DNA of 64,000 bases from an uncultured Christensenella sp. (GCA_910577375.1 CAJTLT010000005.1:78327-142326), one strand, 5' to 3'; counted from the first letter of the stretch, positions 16,539 to 25,213 are shown. Translations and numbers: made by a program. Notes: a model not told the origin generated them from the sequence alone.

Positions 16539-17003
16539 TTAACCTCTTTTGTTGGTTTTTTTATAAAGTGAAAGATATTGCGCGTCTGCATATCCCAAAG
16601 ATTTATAAAGCTTTATAGCCCGCGCGTTGTCATGCTCCGCTTCAAGCCTTATAAAATTGTATTCGTCGGTGTCTTCAAGAAAACGGAAAAATTCTTTGCC
16701 TATTCCGCACCCGCGGTATTCGGGTTTAACATACAGTTCGTCAAGCCATAAAATCCTTCCGCACGCTTCCTGCGACGCGGAAAGACAGCAAACGGAGTAA
16801 CCAGCCGTTTCGCCGCCGAAAAGTAAAAAATAGCCTTTTACGATTTCGCCGAGCATAATTTCTTTCCAGAATTTTTCTCTGCCGTTATCGTCGATTGTCG
16901 AGTTGGTTACGCCAGAAGCGTAAAAATCGCGCGACATTTCAAAATATTCCCGCTTGTCGTCTTCTGTTATGGGTCTGAAAGAAATGCTTTTGTTTGCGTC
17001 CAT
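16539..17003 (-). CDS. GNAT N-acetyltransferase under SAM-riboswitch control
   Basis: 154 aa single GNAT domain. The acetyl-CoA pyrophosphate loop is YRGCGIGKEFFRFL, preceded by LDELYVKPE, and the C-terminal strand-helix AEHDNARAIKLYKSLGY is typical. The substrate is unknown. It is the first gene of the operon with metK (3-nt gap), so it shares the SAM-dependent control; that could point to methionine or SAM-related small molecules, but co-transcription alone proves nothing. Its ribosome site AAGGAG is the 3' arm of the riboswitch terminator, 6 nt before the ATG. Confidence 0.85.
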   Translation of the reverse strand: MDANKSISFRPITEDDKREYFEMSRDFYASGVTNSTIDDNGREKFWKEIMLGEIVKGYFLLFGGETAGYSVCCLSASQEACGRILWLDELYVKPEYRGCGIGKEFFRFLEDTDEYNFIRLEAEHDNARAIKLYKSLGYADAQYLSLYKKTNKRG

Positions 17004-17035
17004 AAAAAACTCCTTACCGTAACCGATAAGGAGTT
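17004..17035 (-). terminator. SAM-riboswitch expression platform terminator, fused to the start codon
   Basis: On the minus strand AACTCCTTA and TAAGGAGTT form a 9-bp stem (17035-17008), followed by TTTTTT that runs directly into the ATG at 17003. The 3' arm contains the only ribosome site (AAGGAG). Folding of this hairpin should therefore both end transcription and hide the Shine-Dalgarno. Confidence 0.85.
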
Positions 17036-17044
17036 AAAGAACGT

Positions 17045-17127
17045 ATTATCCCATCGGTACGGCGTTAGCACCTTGCAAAGCAGGTTGCTGTGTGGTCAAA
17101 GGGCCGTTCCCTCGCACACTCTTGATG
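17045..17127 (-). promoter_or_regulatory. SAM-I (S-box) riboswitch aptamer
   Basis: The minus strand shows the S-box core in order: ATCAAGAG (17126-17119), then GAGGGA and CGGCCC (P2/J region), TGA, GCAACC, and AAGGTGCTAA, with a closing GATGGGATAAT that can pair back with the 5' CATC for P1. The spacing and conserved blocks match the SAM-I class, which binds S-adenosylmethionine and stops expression of methionine genes. It is placed between a consensus promoter and the GNAT-metK operon. Confidence 0.93.
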
Positions 17128-17136
17128 TATATGAAT

Positions 17137-17165
17137 ATTATATCACCGCGGTTTTTTGCTGTCAA
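17137..17165 (-). promoter_or_regulatory. Consensus sigma-A promoter of the SAM riboswitch operon
   Basis: Minus strand TTGACA (17165-17160), exactly 17 nt, TATAAT (17142-17137). Transcription would start near 17130, just before the aptamer. Confidence 0.92.
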
Positions 17166-17173
17166 TAAAAAAT

Positions 17174-17202
17174 TTGCCTTTTCTCGGCTTTTATTTTATA
17201 AT
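17174..17202 (+). promoter_or_regulatory. Promoter abutting the radical SAM gene start
   Basis: TTGCCT (17174-17179), 17-nt spacer, TATAAT (17197-17202), then 6 nt and the ATG at 17209. Back-to-back with the riboswitch promoter; only 8 nt separate the two -35 boxes. Confidence 0.75.
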
Positions 17203-17208
17203 GTGGCT

Positions 17209-18060
17209 ATGCAGTGTTTTCAGTGCCCCGTAAAGTGCGGGGCTGACAGAACGGTAAATTCGGGCGCGTGCGGCGTTAAAGGGATAAAGATAGCCAAATA
17301 TTATTTGCACCCTTTCGAAGAACCGCCCGTATCTTTTATAAACGGCAGCGGATGTATATTTTTTTGCGGCTGTTCTTTAAAGTGTTCGTTCTGTCAGAAT
17401 TTCGAGCTTTCGCGCAATAAGAGAGGCAAAGAAATTTCCGTAAAACAGCTTGCAGACATATTTAAAGAGCTTGAAGAAATGGGGGCGGAAAATATAAATC
17501 TGGTCAATCCGACCCATTATCTCAATGATATTATGGGGGCAATTGAGCTTTACCGCCCGAAAATACCTATTGTTTACAACACGCACGGATATGAAACGCA
17601 AGAGGCTTTGCGCCTTGCCGGAAGCTTTGTTGATATATGGCTGACGGATTTGAAATTCACCGATAACGCGCTTGCGAAAAGATATACGGCGCGCGGCGAT
17701 TATGCGGATTACGCTTTGCCCGCGGTTAAATTTATGGCGCAAAAGCCGTTAAAAATGCTGGAAGACGGTAAAATGCTTTCGGGCTGTATAGTGCGGCATT
17801 TGATTTTGCCGCTTGCTGCATACGACAGCATAAACGTTGTGAATTTTGTTGCGGGTTTGCCGAAATCGGTTTATTTCAGTTTGATGAGCCAATATACTCC
17901 GTACGGCGATATTGCGGATTTTAAGGAGCTGAACCGTAAAATAACAAAAAGAGAATATGAAAGGGTTGTTTCCGCTTTGCAAAGCGCAGGGCTTGAAAAT
18001 GTGTTTTTGCAGGAATATTCGAGTGCGAACGAAAAATATATTCCTGAGTGGGATTATTGA
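17209..18060 (+). CDS. PflX-like radical SAM protein
   Basis: 283 aa, related to pyruvate-formate-lyase-activating enzymes (PflX/COG1313 type). The radical SAM cluster is C55-x3-C59-x2-C62 (CSLKCSFC), after an extra N-terminal Cys group (CFQCPVKCGADR) that is typical of this subfamily. Other marks are VNPTHYL and YNTHGYE. No cognate glycyl-radical enzyme is in the window, so the substrate is unknown. I chose ATG 17209: an in-frame extension to 17092 would run through the SAM riboswitch and both promoters. The ATG has no ribosome site and sits 6 nt after a -10 box, predicting a leaderless mRNA. The ABC-F gene follows after 3 nt. Confidence 0.85.
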   Translation: MQCFQCPVKCGADRTVNSGACGVKGIKIAKYYLHPFEEPPVSFINGSGCIFFCGCSLKCSFCQNFELSRNKRGKEISVKQLADIFKELEEMGAENINLVNPTHYLNDIMGAIELYRPKIPIVYNTHGYETQEALRLAGSFVDIWLTDLKFTDNALAKRYTARGDYADYALPAVKFMAQKPLKMLEDGKMLSGCIVRHLILPLAAYDSINVVNFVAGLPKSVYFSLMSQYTPYGDIADFKELNRKITKREYERVVSALQSAGLENVFLQEYSSANEKYIPEWDY

Positions 18061-18063
18061 AAT

Positions 18064-19959
18064 ATGCTGGTAACATTTGATAAAACGTCGTTTTCCTACG
18101 GCGACAATTTAATATTTTCAGACGTTTCTTTTGCCGTGAATGAGGGCGAACGCATAGGGCTTGTGGGCGCGAACGGAGAGGGAAAAACCACGCTTATAAA
18201 GCTTATGCTCGGCGAATTTGAGGCTGAAAGCGGGCAGATTATAAAAAAGAACGGCGCGCGGATTGGTTATCTTGAGCAAAACGGCGGTTATTCCAGCGGA
18301 AATACCGTTTATGAGGAAATGCTCGAAGTATTCAAATCCGAGCTTTCCGCTGTTGAAAAGCTTGAAAATCTTTCCCGCAGGCTTGCGGATATTAAAGAAT
18401 ACACCCCAGAATATGCCGCGCTTTCGGCGCAAATAGAAAAATTGAACGGTTATATTTCCGCAAACGATTGCTATAATGCGGAGATAAAGATTAAAACGGT
18501 TTTGAACGGAATGGGGTTTCTCGGTAGATACGAACAGCGCATAGACACTATGAGCGGAGGCGAGAAAACAAGGCTTAAGCTTGCCCGCCTTTTGCTGGAA
18601 GAACCCGATTTTCTTATTTTGGACGAACCTACCAACCACCTCGATATTTCAACTCTTTTCTGGCTGGAAGAATATCTGGCGGCTTTCAAGGGCGCTGTTT
18701 TGGTAGTTTCGCACGACAGATATTTTCTGGATAAGGTAACGCAGAGGATAATAGAAATCGAAAACAAGAAAGTTGTTTCGTTTTCCGGCAATTATTCAAA
18801 ATATAAAATTTTAAAAGCGGAGAGAAATGCAAGGCTTTTAAAGGAATATGAAGCCCAACAGGAAGAGCGGGCGAAATTGCAGGATTACGTAGACAGAAAT
18901 ATCGTGCGTGCAACTACGGCGAAGTCTGCCCAAAGCAGAGTAAAACAGCTTGAAAAAATGGAAATTCTGGAAAAGCCCTATACTCCGCCGAAAGCCCCGA
19001 AATATAAATTCTCATATGAGTTTACGCCATATGAAAACGTGCTTGAAATTAAAGGCTTGAACCTTGAAATCGGCGGTAAACGCCTGATATCCGCGGGGCA
19101 ATTGGAAATAAAACGCGGTGAAAAGGTTGCGCTTGTCGGCGAAAACGGCACGGGCAAATCCACTCTTTTAAAAGCGGTTATGGGCGGAGGCAATCGGGCG
19201 ATAGAGGTCGGTCGGTTGGTAAAGCTTGCGTTTTACGACCAGGAGGGCGCTAACCTTGACGGCGACAATACCGTAATTGCAGAGTTGTGGGAGCGGCACG
19301 TGGGTCTTACACAAACGGAAATACGTTCTGCTTTGGCGCGTTGCGGACTTTTTGAAGAAGATATGCAAAAGCCTGTTAAGGCTCTTTCCGGCGGAGAGCG
19401 GGCAAAGCTTGCGCTCTGCATATTAGAGTGCGAACACGGCAATACGCTTTTGCTTGACGAGCCGACCAACCATTTGGATTTGCCCGCGCGCGAAAGCCTT
19501 GAAGCTGCGTTGAAGGAGTTTGACGGAACTCTTTTGTTCGTTTCCCACGACAGATATTTTTTAAACGCACTCGCACAGAAAACGGTTGAAATAGAAAACG
19601 GAAAGCTGAACGTGTTCGACGGCGGATATGCCGCGTTTAACGAATGGAAACGCGGGCTCAACGAGCAAAAAATCCGCAGAGAGCAAGAAGAAAAGTTTGC
19701 GCGTGAAAGGGGCGAAAAGGAAAGTTCTTTCCGCTCTAAAAAGGAGCGTGCAGAAGACGCTAAGAAAAAGGCGAGAATAAAAGAAATAGAACGGAGCATA
19801 AGCGCGCTCGAAGAGGAAGAAAATTCGCTTAATGCAAAGCTTGCCGACCCCGAAATTACGGCGGACTATAAAAAGCTGAATGAAATAACGTTACGTTTGC
19901 AAGCCATAAAATTACAGCTTGACGCGCTTTACAGCGAGTACGAAACCGTGTTAGAATAA
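18064..19959 (+). CDS. ABC-F family ATPase
   Basis: 631 aa with two ABC nucleotide-binding domains and no membrane segments. First unit: Walker A GANGEGKTT (35-43), signature MSGGEKTR, Walker B FLILDEPTNHLD. Second unit: GENGTGKST (about 359-367), LSGGERAK, LLLDEPTNHLD. Between them is a linker with coiled-coil character, and at the C-terminus a charged coiled coil (KKKARIKEIERS). The layout is that of YdiF/Uup-type ABC-F proteins, which act on ribosomes or ribosome-bound tRNA. Whether this copy gives antibiotic resistance cannot be told. It follows the radical SAM gene by 3 nt and precedes a membrane protein gene by 17 nt. Confidence 0.92.
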   Translation: MLVTFDKTSFSYGDNLIFSDVSFAVNEGERIGLVGANGEGKTTLIKLMLGEFEAESGQIIKKNGARIGYLEQNGGYSSGNTVYEEMLEVFKSELSAVEKLENLSRRLADIKEYTPEYAALSAQIEKLNGYISANDCYNAEIKIKTVLNGMGFLGRYEQRIDTMSGGEKTRLKLARLLLEEPDFLILDEPTNHLDISTLFWLEEYLAAFKGAVLVVSHDRYFLDKVTQRIIEIENKKVVSFSGNYSKYKILKAERNARLLKEYEAQQEERAKLQDYVDRNIVRATTAKSAQSRVKQLEKMEILEKPYTPPKAPKYKFSYEFTPYENVLEIKGLNLEIGGKRLISAGQLEIKRGEKVALVGENGTGKSTLLKAVMGGGNRAIEVGRLVKLAFYDQEGANLDGDNTVIAELWERHVGLTQTEIRSALARCGLFEEDMQKPVKALSGGERAKLALCILECEHGNTLLLDEPTNHLDLPARESLEAALKEFDGTLLFVSHDRYFLNALAQKTVEIENGKLNVFDGGYAAFNEWKRGLNEQKIRREQEEKFARERGEKESSFRSKKERAEDAKKKARIKEIERSISALEEEENSLNAKLADPEITADYKKLNEITLRLQAIKLQLDALYSEYETVLE

Positions 19960-19976
19960 GAATAAGGTAAATTATT

Positions 19977-21008
19977 ATGGAAAAGGAACAGGACGAAAAA
20001 CGCGAAGAAGTGGTGAACGTGCGCCACACGATATCCGCGGAAGAAACGTTTACGCTTGCGAAAGACGTTTTCGATTTGCGGTGTTTTATAAAAAACGTTT
20101 ATTCAAACCGTGCGGTAATTGCGCGCAGACTGAATATTTTAACGTTAACCGTAAGCACCGTTTTCATGCTTTTATATACGGCTTACGTGCTGTTTATAGG
20201 GTTTTCCCGCAAGCTTAATTTTCAGACCGAGATAGTATTTTATTCTATGGCGGGCGTTTACGCCGCCTTGTTTATCGCGCTTATAATATTGACGCTTTGC
20301 GCGTCGCGGGCGAAAACTAAGAGTTTGGTAAAGTATAAACGCGTTCTTGCTGTTTTTAAACTTTTGGTGCGTTTGCTTTCGATTGCTATTTCGATTGCGG
20401 CGATAGTTCTTTCGCGTACGGGCGGGGATTTCGAGGCGGCTAACGTTGCCGTCGATATTCTGATAATCATATTTTCCGTAATAACTATGATTGTGCAGAT
20501 TATTCCGCTTGCTTTCGGCGGAACGGGCAAGCTTGTGCGTTGGTTATTGTCGCCCGTAAAGGTAAAACACCGTTTTGCGAAAGTCGTTCTGGAATGGTAT
20601 GAACTGGCTGTTTCGGGAAACGTGCGCGAAGGCGCGGTGAAAAAGGTATCGAGTAAATATTTTGACGAAATAGGCGCTTTAATAGATAATCTACTTGTGC
20701 CGGTTATAGGTAAAAAATATATCAACGCCATTAAGCCGACAACGCTTTTAAACCTTGTGGATAAAGCGGAAGAAAGCGATAAACCAGTTTTGGAAGGATT
20801 GTTGAAAAGCGTTTTCGAGTACGCGACGGAATGCGGATACGTTTCTTTCAATCCGTGCAAGGATTTGAATTTCGAAGGCTCTGTTGAGGAGGAAGAAAAG
20901 CCGCCCAAGCCTACTATAAAAGGAAGACTTTTGAAAATGGGTTCTAAAATAGGCAAGTCTATGCTTGATAAATATATTCTCAATTCTTCCGACGAAGATA
21001 AAAAATAA
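19977..21008 (+). CDS. Membrane protein of unknown function
   Basis: 343 aa. I do not recognise the family. An acidic cytosolic N-terminus (about 45 aa) is followed by two hydrophobic segments (about 58-77 and 88-108), then two more (about 133-145 and 155-180), and a C-terminal soluble half ending in a Lys-rich tail. There is no signal peptide and no catalytic motif. ATTATG follows a weak AAGG site. It is the last gene of the radical SAM/ABC-F transcript, which ends at the strong hairpin 21024-21058. Confidence 0.7.
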   Translation: MEKEQDEKREEVVNVRHTISAEETFTLAKDVFDLRCFIKNVYSNRAVIARRLNILTLTVSTVFMLLYTAYVLFIGFSRKLNFQTEIVFYSMAGVYAALFIALIILTLCASRAKTKSLVKYKRVLAVFKLLVRLLSIAISIAAIVLSRTGGDFEAANVAVDILIIIFSVITMIVQIIPLAFGGTGKLVRWLLSPVKVKHRFAKVVLEWYELAVSGNVREGAVKKVSSKYFDEIGALIDNLLVPVIGKKYINAIKPTTLLNLVDKAEESDKPVLEGLLKSVFEYATECGYVSFNPCKDLNFEGSVEEEEKPPKPTIKGRLLKMGSKIGKSMLDKYILNSSDEDKK

Positions 21009-21023
21009 CCGTATCGAATAGCA

Positions 21024-21058
21024 CCCCGCCCGCGCTTTAAAAGCGCGGGCGGGGTTTT
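21024..21058. terminator. Very strong bidirectional terminator
   Basis: CCCCGCCCGCGCTTT and AAAGCGCGGGCGGGG stem of about 15 bp with almost no loop, then TTTTATTT. It serves the membrane protein (+) and the xre gene (-). Confidence 0.92.
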
Positions 21059-21070
21059 ATTTGCCGTTGA

Positions 21071-21427
21071 TTAATCTGCGATAGATATTTGAATGTTAAT
21101 TGTGTTAAAAATCCGCACCGATTGCAAAAGAGTTTCTTTTTCTTTGTTGCCCGCCCGTCCATAAGCGGAAACAAGGATTTTTTCCTCTTCGGTCAAATCG
21201 CTTTTTACGTTAACGTTTCCGAAATCGTCTTCGCGCCCTAAAATAAAGTCCGCGGTAACGCCGAAGCAGTCCGCAAGCGCGATTATAAAGTGTGCTTTCG
21301 GTTCGCTGGTGCCTTTTTCCCAATAATCTATAATCTTTTGGCTTGAGCCTATCTTTTCTGCCAAGGCATTCCGGCTGAGGTTGTTTTCAAGCCTTAATGA
21401 TTTTAATCTGTTCTGTAATCTGTTCAT
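21071..21427 (-). CDS. Xre-family regulator with C-terminal extension
   Basis: 118 aa. N-terminal helix-turn-helix (LSRNALAEKIGSSQKIIDYW) ending in the same VTADFILGRED type of segment as the 9.7-10.2 kb pair. A 50-residue extension (LTEEEKILVSAYGRAGNKEKETLL) could dimerise or bind a ligand. It reads divergently from a small membrane protein gene 49 nt away, which may be its target. No clear ribosome site precedes the ATG. Confidence 0.85.
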   Translation of the reverse strand: MNRLQNRLKSLRLENNLSRNALAEKIGSSQKIIDYWEKGTSEPKAHFIIALADCFGVTADFILGREDDFGNVNVKSDLTEEEKILVSAYGRAGNKEKETLLQSVRIFNTINIQISIAD

Positions 21428-21475
21428 TAAAGACGGTATAGAAAAATATTTCTTAAAAAATACAGAGGATAAAAT

Positions 21476-21733
21476 ATGACTGAGTTTGAACGCGATGAAA
21501 TTGAAAAATTGCCTTATAAATACAGACCGATGAGTGCGTGGGGATACTTCGGGTATTCGTTATTGTTTTTAATTCCTGTTGTGGGCTTTATATTTTTATT
21601 GGTTTTTTCTTTCAGTGACGTAAATATCAACAGAAGATGTTTTGCGCGCAGTTATTTTTGCGCGGTTATCGTTTTATGCGTAGCGCTTGCAATATTTATC
21701 GGGTTCGGTATTTTGCTGGCAGTTTGCCAATAA
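21476..21733 (+). CDS. Small two-helix membrane protein
   Basis: 85 aa with a short cytosolic N-terminus (LPYKYRPMSAWGYFGYS), two transmembrane helices (about 27-46 and 59-83) and an SFSDVNINRRCFARSYFC loop. This pattern recurs in small hypothetical membrane proteins of Firmicutes, but no function is known to me. AGAGGA is placed correctly before the ATG. Divergent to the Xre regulator, so possibly regulated by it. Confidence 0.75.
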   Translation: MTEFERDEIEKLPYKYRPMSAWGYFGYSLLFLIPVVGFIFLLVFSFSDVNINRRCFARSYFCAVIVLCVALAIFIGFGILLAVCQ

Positions 21734-21772
21734 AATCAGTTTGCGGATAAAAATAAAACCATATAAAATAAT

Positions 21773-21811
21773 ACCGCCCGCGGCAACGGTTGTTGCCGCG
21801 GGCGGTTTTTT
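21773..21811. terminator. Bidirectional terminator
   Basis: 15-bp perfect stem ACCGCCCGCGGCAAC / GTTGCCGCGGGCGGT with a 4-nt loop and T6, between the small membrane protein (+) and glyS (-). Confidence 0.92.
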
Positions 21812-21838
21812 AATTCTTTATATTCAAAAATCAAATTG

Positions 21839-23242
21839 TTAAAATTCAAGGCTTTTTTCGATATAGGCGGAAAGTTCGTCAATTTTCAAACGGATTTGCT
21901 CCATGCTGTCGCGGTCGCGTACGGTTACGGTATTATCGTTTAAAGTGTCGAAGTCAACAGTTATGCAGAAAGGAGTGCCTATTTCGTCCTGACGGCGGTA
22001 ACGCTTGCCTATCGAGCCTGTTACGTCGTAGGTTACGGAAAACTTCTTTGCGAGATTTCTGTAAACTTCGTCCGCCTTTTCGGAAAGTCCTTTTTGTAAG
22101 GGGAGAACGGCCGCCTTATAGGGAGCAAGGAAGGGATGTAAACGCAGAACGGTTCTTACGTCGTTCTTTTCGGCGTCTAAAATTTCTTCGTCGTAAGCGT
22201 CGGTGAGGAGCGCAAGCACGCATCTTTCAACGCCAAGCGACGGCTCTATAACGTAAGGAATATACTTTTCGTTTGTGACGGGGTCGGCGTATTCCATATT
22301 TTCGCCGCTTTCCGCCTGGTGCTGTTTTAAGTCGTAATCCGTTCTGTCGGCAATGCCCCAAAGCTCGCCCCAGCCGAAAGCAAAATTATATTCAAAGTCG
22401 GTTGTAGCTTTTGAATAGAAGCATAATTCTTCAGGCGAGTGGTCGCGGAGTTTAAGATTTTCTTCTTTCATTCCCAATGACAAAAGGAAGTTTTTGCAAT
22501 ATTCCTTCCAATAGCCGAACCATTCCAAATCCGTTCCGGGCTTGCAGAAAAATTCAAGTTCCATCTGTTCGAATTCGCGCACGCGGAAAATAAAGTTTCC
22601 GGGGGTGATTTCGTTACGGAACGATTTACCTACCTGGCCTATACCGAAAGGAACGCGCATACGCGAGGAACGTTGAACGTTTTTGAAGTTTACGAATATG
22701 CCCTGTGCGGTTTCGGGGCGGAGATAAACGGTGTTTACGCTGTCTTCGGTAACGCCCTGAAAAGTTTTGAACATAAGGTTGAACTTTCTTATAGGCGTAA
22801 AATCGCTTTTGCCGCAAACGGGGCATGCGATTTTTTTGTTGCTTATAAAGCTTTCGAGTTCGTCGTTATCCATACTTTCGACTTTTAAGTTAAGCTTATG
22901 TTTTTTGCAGTAATCTTCAACAAGATTGTCCGCACGGTGTCTGGCTTTACAGCTGCGGCAGTCCATCAAAGGGTCGGAGAATCCGCCTAAATGTCCGCTT
23001 GCTTTCCAGGTGCGCGTATTCATTAAAATCGCGCAGTCAAGACCTGTGTTGTAGGGGCTTTCCTGTACGAATTTTTTCCACCATGCTTTTTTTACGTTGT
23101 TTTTGAATTCAACGCCTAAAGGACCGAAATCCCACGTGTTGGCAAGTCCGCCGTAAATTTCGCTTCCGGGGAAAATAAAACCTCTGTTTTTGCAAAGGGC
23201 AACAAGCTTTTCCTGCGTAACCGCGCGTTTCTTTTCTGACAT
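21839..23242 (-). CDS. glyS: Glycyl-tRNA synthetase (homodimeric type)
   Basis: 467 aa class II synthetase of the alpha-2 type (not the GlyQ/GlyS heterotetramer). Signatures: LCKNRGFIFPGSEIYGG, GPLGVEFKNNVKKAWW, a Cys pair region (MDCRSCKARH and CPVCG) and motif 2/3 blocks VGKSFRNEITPGNFIFRVREF and EPSLGVERCVLALL. I place the start at ATG 23242 (MSEKKRAV), which has CGGAG 8 nt upstream; a TTG two codons earlier is in frame but less likely. The promoter lies at 23278-23306. No T-box leader is visible. Confidence 0.95.
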   Translation of the reverse strand: MSEKKRAVTQEKLVALCKNRGFIFPGSEIYGGLANTWDFGPLGVEFKNNVKKAWWKKFVQESPYNTGLDCAILMNTRTWKASGHLGGFSDPLMDCRSCKARHRADNLVEDYCKKHKLNLKVESMDNDELESFISNKKIACPVCGKSDFTPIRKFNLMFKTFQGVTEDSVNTVYLRPETAQGIFVNFKNVQRSSRMRVPFGIGQVGKSFRNEITPGNFIFRVREFEQMELEFFCKPGTDLEWFGYWKEYCKNFLLSLGMKEENLKLRDHSPEELCFYSKATTDFEYNFAFGWGELWGIADRTDYDLKQHQAESGENMEYADPVTNEKYIPYVIEPSLGVERCVLALLTDAYDEEILDAEKNDVRTVLRLHPFLAPYKAAVLPLQKGLSEKADEVYRNLAKKFSVTYDVTGSIGKRYRRQDEIGTPFCITVDFDTLNDNTVTVRDRDSMEQIRLKIDELSAYIEKSLEF

Positions 23243-23277
23243 AATCAAATCTCCGAAGTCTTAAAATGTATAAAGTA

Positions 23278-23306
23278 ATTTTAATAAAATACGTGCATAT
23301 AGTCAA
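23278..23306 (-). promoter_or_regulatory. glyS promoter
   Basis: Minus strand TTGACT (23306-23301), 17 nt, TAAAAT (23283-23278), giving a leader of about 30 nt. Confidence 0.7.
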
Positions 23307-23318
23307 GTGAATTTGCGG

Positions 23319-23356
23319 AAAAAGCCCGCTTAGCGAATTTCTTTTAAAGCGCGGGC
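23319..23356 (-). terminator. Orphan terminator-like hairpin upstream of glyS
   Basis: On the minus strand GCCCGC (23356-23351) and GCGGGC (23329-23324) flank a 21-nt loop and are followed by TTTTT. No minus-strand gene lies upstream of it, so it is either a chance structure, an insulator before the glyS promoter, or the end of an unseen short transcript. Confidence 0.35.
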
Positions 23357-23506
23357 GCAAATAATTTAAAATTTATAAACCAAAACTTTGATTTTAAGAT
23401 TTTTGCGGTAAAGTTTTATTATCTTGATTTCGTTTGTTTACAACATTAATTTTTTTGCAAAATAATTAAATTTCGGTTTCAAACAATATGCTTTTCGGCG
23501 TTTGTA

Positions 23507-23515
23507 TGATATAAT
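23507..23515 (+). promoter_or_regulatory. fhs promoter (extended -10)
   Basis: TGA directly followed by TATAAT (23510-23515) forms an extended -10. No good -35 is present. Start codon 31 nt downstream with GGGG as ribosome site. Confidence 0.6.
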
Positions 23516-23546
23516 ATTGAAAGAAAATTATAATTCGGGGTAACGT

Positions 23547-25208
23547 ATGCTCTCAGATATCGAAATAGCTGAAAACTGCAAACCGCAGGATATAAGAAAA
23601 ATCGCAAAAAAATTAGGAATCAAAGAAAAAGATTTGGAGCTTTACGGAAGTGATAAAGCGAAAATCAATCTTGAAAAGGTTAATCCCAAATCGAAGCTTA
23701 TACTTGTTACGGCGATAAATCCCACGGCGAGCGGAGAGGGAAAGACGACTGTTTCCATAGGGCTTGCGGACGGTATGTCGAAGCTCGGCAAAAAGGTGTG
23801 CCTTGCTTTGAGAGAGCCTTCTTTAGGCCCCGTATTCGGTATCAAAGGCGGCGCGGCGGGCGGCGGATACGCTCAGGTTGTGCCGATGGCAGATATAAAT
23901 TTACATTTTACCGGCGATTTGCATGCAATAACCGCGGCAAATAACCTACTTTGCGCAATGATAGACAATCATATTCTGCGCGGCAACGTATTAGGAATAA
24001 AAGAAGTTTATTTCCGCCGCTGTATGGATATGAACGACCGCGCTTTGCGCGATATAACTTTGCATAATCCTGCGGGGAATATGAAAGGCTGCGTAAGCTA
24101 CGACAGGACGGAGGGCTTTGAAATTACCGCCGCAAGCGAAGTTATGGCGGTTTTATGTCTTGCAACCGATTTAAAAGATTTGAAAAAACGTTTGGGCGAT
24201 ATAGTAGTGGGCTTAAACGGAAACGGAGATTTCGTGCGTGCGCGCGAACTTAAAGCCGACGGCGCAATGGCTACTCTTTTGAAAGACGCCATAAAACCCA
24301 ACCTTGTGCAGACTTTGGAGGGGACGCCCGCTCTTGTTCACGGCGGACCTTTTGCGAACATAGCGCACGGCTGTAATTCGATACGCGCAACTTATACTGC
24401 AATGAGCCTTGCCGATTACACGGTTACGGAGGCGGGCTTCGGAGCTGACCTCGGTGCGGAAAAATTCCTTGACACAAAGTGCAGAATTGCGGGGATAGAG
24501 CCCGATTGCGTAGTTGTCGTGGCAACGGTAAAAGCGTTGAAACTTCACGGCGGCGCGGACAAATCCACCTTGACGGAAGAAAATTTAACCGCGTTGAATG
24601 CGGGGCTTCCTAATCTTTTGAAACACGTTGAAAATATCAAAAACGTTTATAAAAAGCCTTGCATTGTTGCAATGAACAGATTTTTCACCGATACGCAGGC
24701 GGAAATAGACGCGGTTTTACAGGCTTGCAAAGACGCGGGCGCAACGGCAGTGTTTACCGACGTTTTTCTGAAAGGCGGAGAAGGCGGCAAAGAGCTTGCA
24801 AAAACCGTTTTGGAAGAATGCGAAAAACAGTCAAAGCTTGAATTTGCATATGATTTGAACGACGGAATATGCAAAAAAGTTGAAGATATTGTCAAAAACG
24901 TATACGGCGGCGACGGCGCGGAGTTCACCGAAGAGGCGCTTGCAAAAATCGGCAATATGGAAAGCAAGGGCATAAAAGGTTTGCCCGTGATTATTGCAAA
25001 AACGCAGTATTCCCTTTCCGACGACGCGAAAAAACTTTCAAGACCGAACGGCTTTAAAATCAAAGTCAGGGATATAATTTATAAGGGCGGCGCGGGCTTT
25101 TTAGTCGCCGTTGCCGGCGAAATAATGCTTATGCCGGGGCTTTCAAAAACTCCGTCTGCCGAGCATATAGACATAGACGGAAACGGAAATATCACGGGCT
25201 TATCTTAA
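23547..25208 (+). CDS. fhs: Formate-tetrahydrofolate ligase
   Basis: 553 aa, the normal length. ATP-dependent ligation of formate to tetrahydrofolate gives 10-formyl-THF for purine synthesis or the methyl branch of acetogenic/serine-glycine metabolism. The nucleotide-binding loop is TASGEGKTT (57-65), and REPSLGPVFGIKGGAAGGG is the family signature. Later blocks include TEAGFGADLGAEKF and MNRFFTDT. CGGGG precedes the ATG. No THF riboswitch was found in the 280 nt upstream. A decayed Sel1-type fragment follows its stop. Confidence 0.97.
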   Translation: MLSDIEIAENCKPQDIRKIAKKLGIKEKDLELYGSDKAKINLEKVNPKSKLILVTAINPTASGEGKTTVSIGLADGMSKLGKKVCLALREPSLGPVFGIKGGAAGGGYAQVVPMADINLHFTGDLHAITAANNLLCAMIDNHILRGNVLGIKEVYFRRCMDMNDRALRDITLHNPAGNMKGCVSYDRTEGFEITAASEVMAVLCLATDLKDLKKRLGDIVVGLNGNGDFVRARELKADGAMATLLKDAIKPNLVQTLEGTPALVHGGPFANIAHGCNSIRATYTAMSLADYTVTEAGFGADLGAEKFLDTKCRIAGIEPDCVVVVATVKALKLHGGADKSTLTEENLTALNAGLPNLLKHVENIKNVYKKPCIVAMNRFFTDTQAEIDAVLQACKDAGATAVFTDVFLKGGEGGKELAKTVLEECEKQSKLEFAYDLNDGICKKVEDIVKNVYGGDGAEFTEEALAKIGNMESKGIKGLPVIIAKTQYSLSDDAKKLSRPNGFKIKVRDIIYKGGAGFLVAVAGEIMLMPGLSKTPSAEHIDIDGNGNITGLS

Positions 25209-25213
25209 TAGAT

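Noticed and set aside
17092..17208. In-frame N-terminal extension of the radical SAM gene
   Set aside because: It would cross the SAM-I riboswitch and both promoters; the Cys-rich family N-terminus begins at 17209.
20258..20983. Minus-strand open frame (241 codons) opposite the membrane protein gene at 19977
   Set aside because: The plus-strand frame has a coherent membrane protein with operon position and terminator; the minus frame has no promoter, ribosome site or domain.
23262..23546. THF riboswitch or T-box in the glyS/fhs intergenic region
   Set aside because: None of the conserved blocks of either class is visible on the relevant strand.
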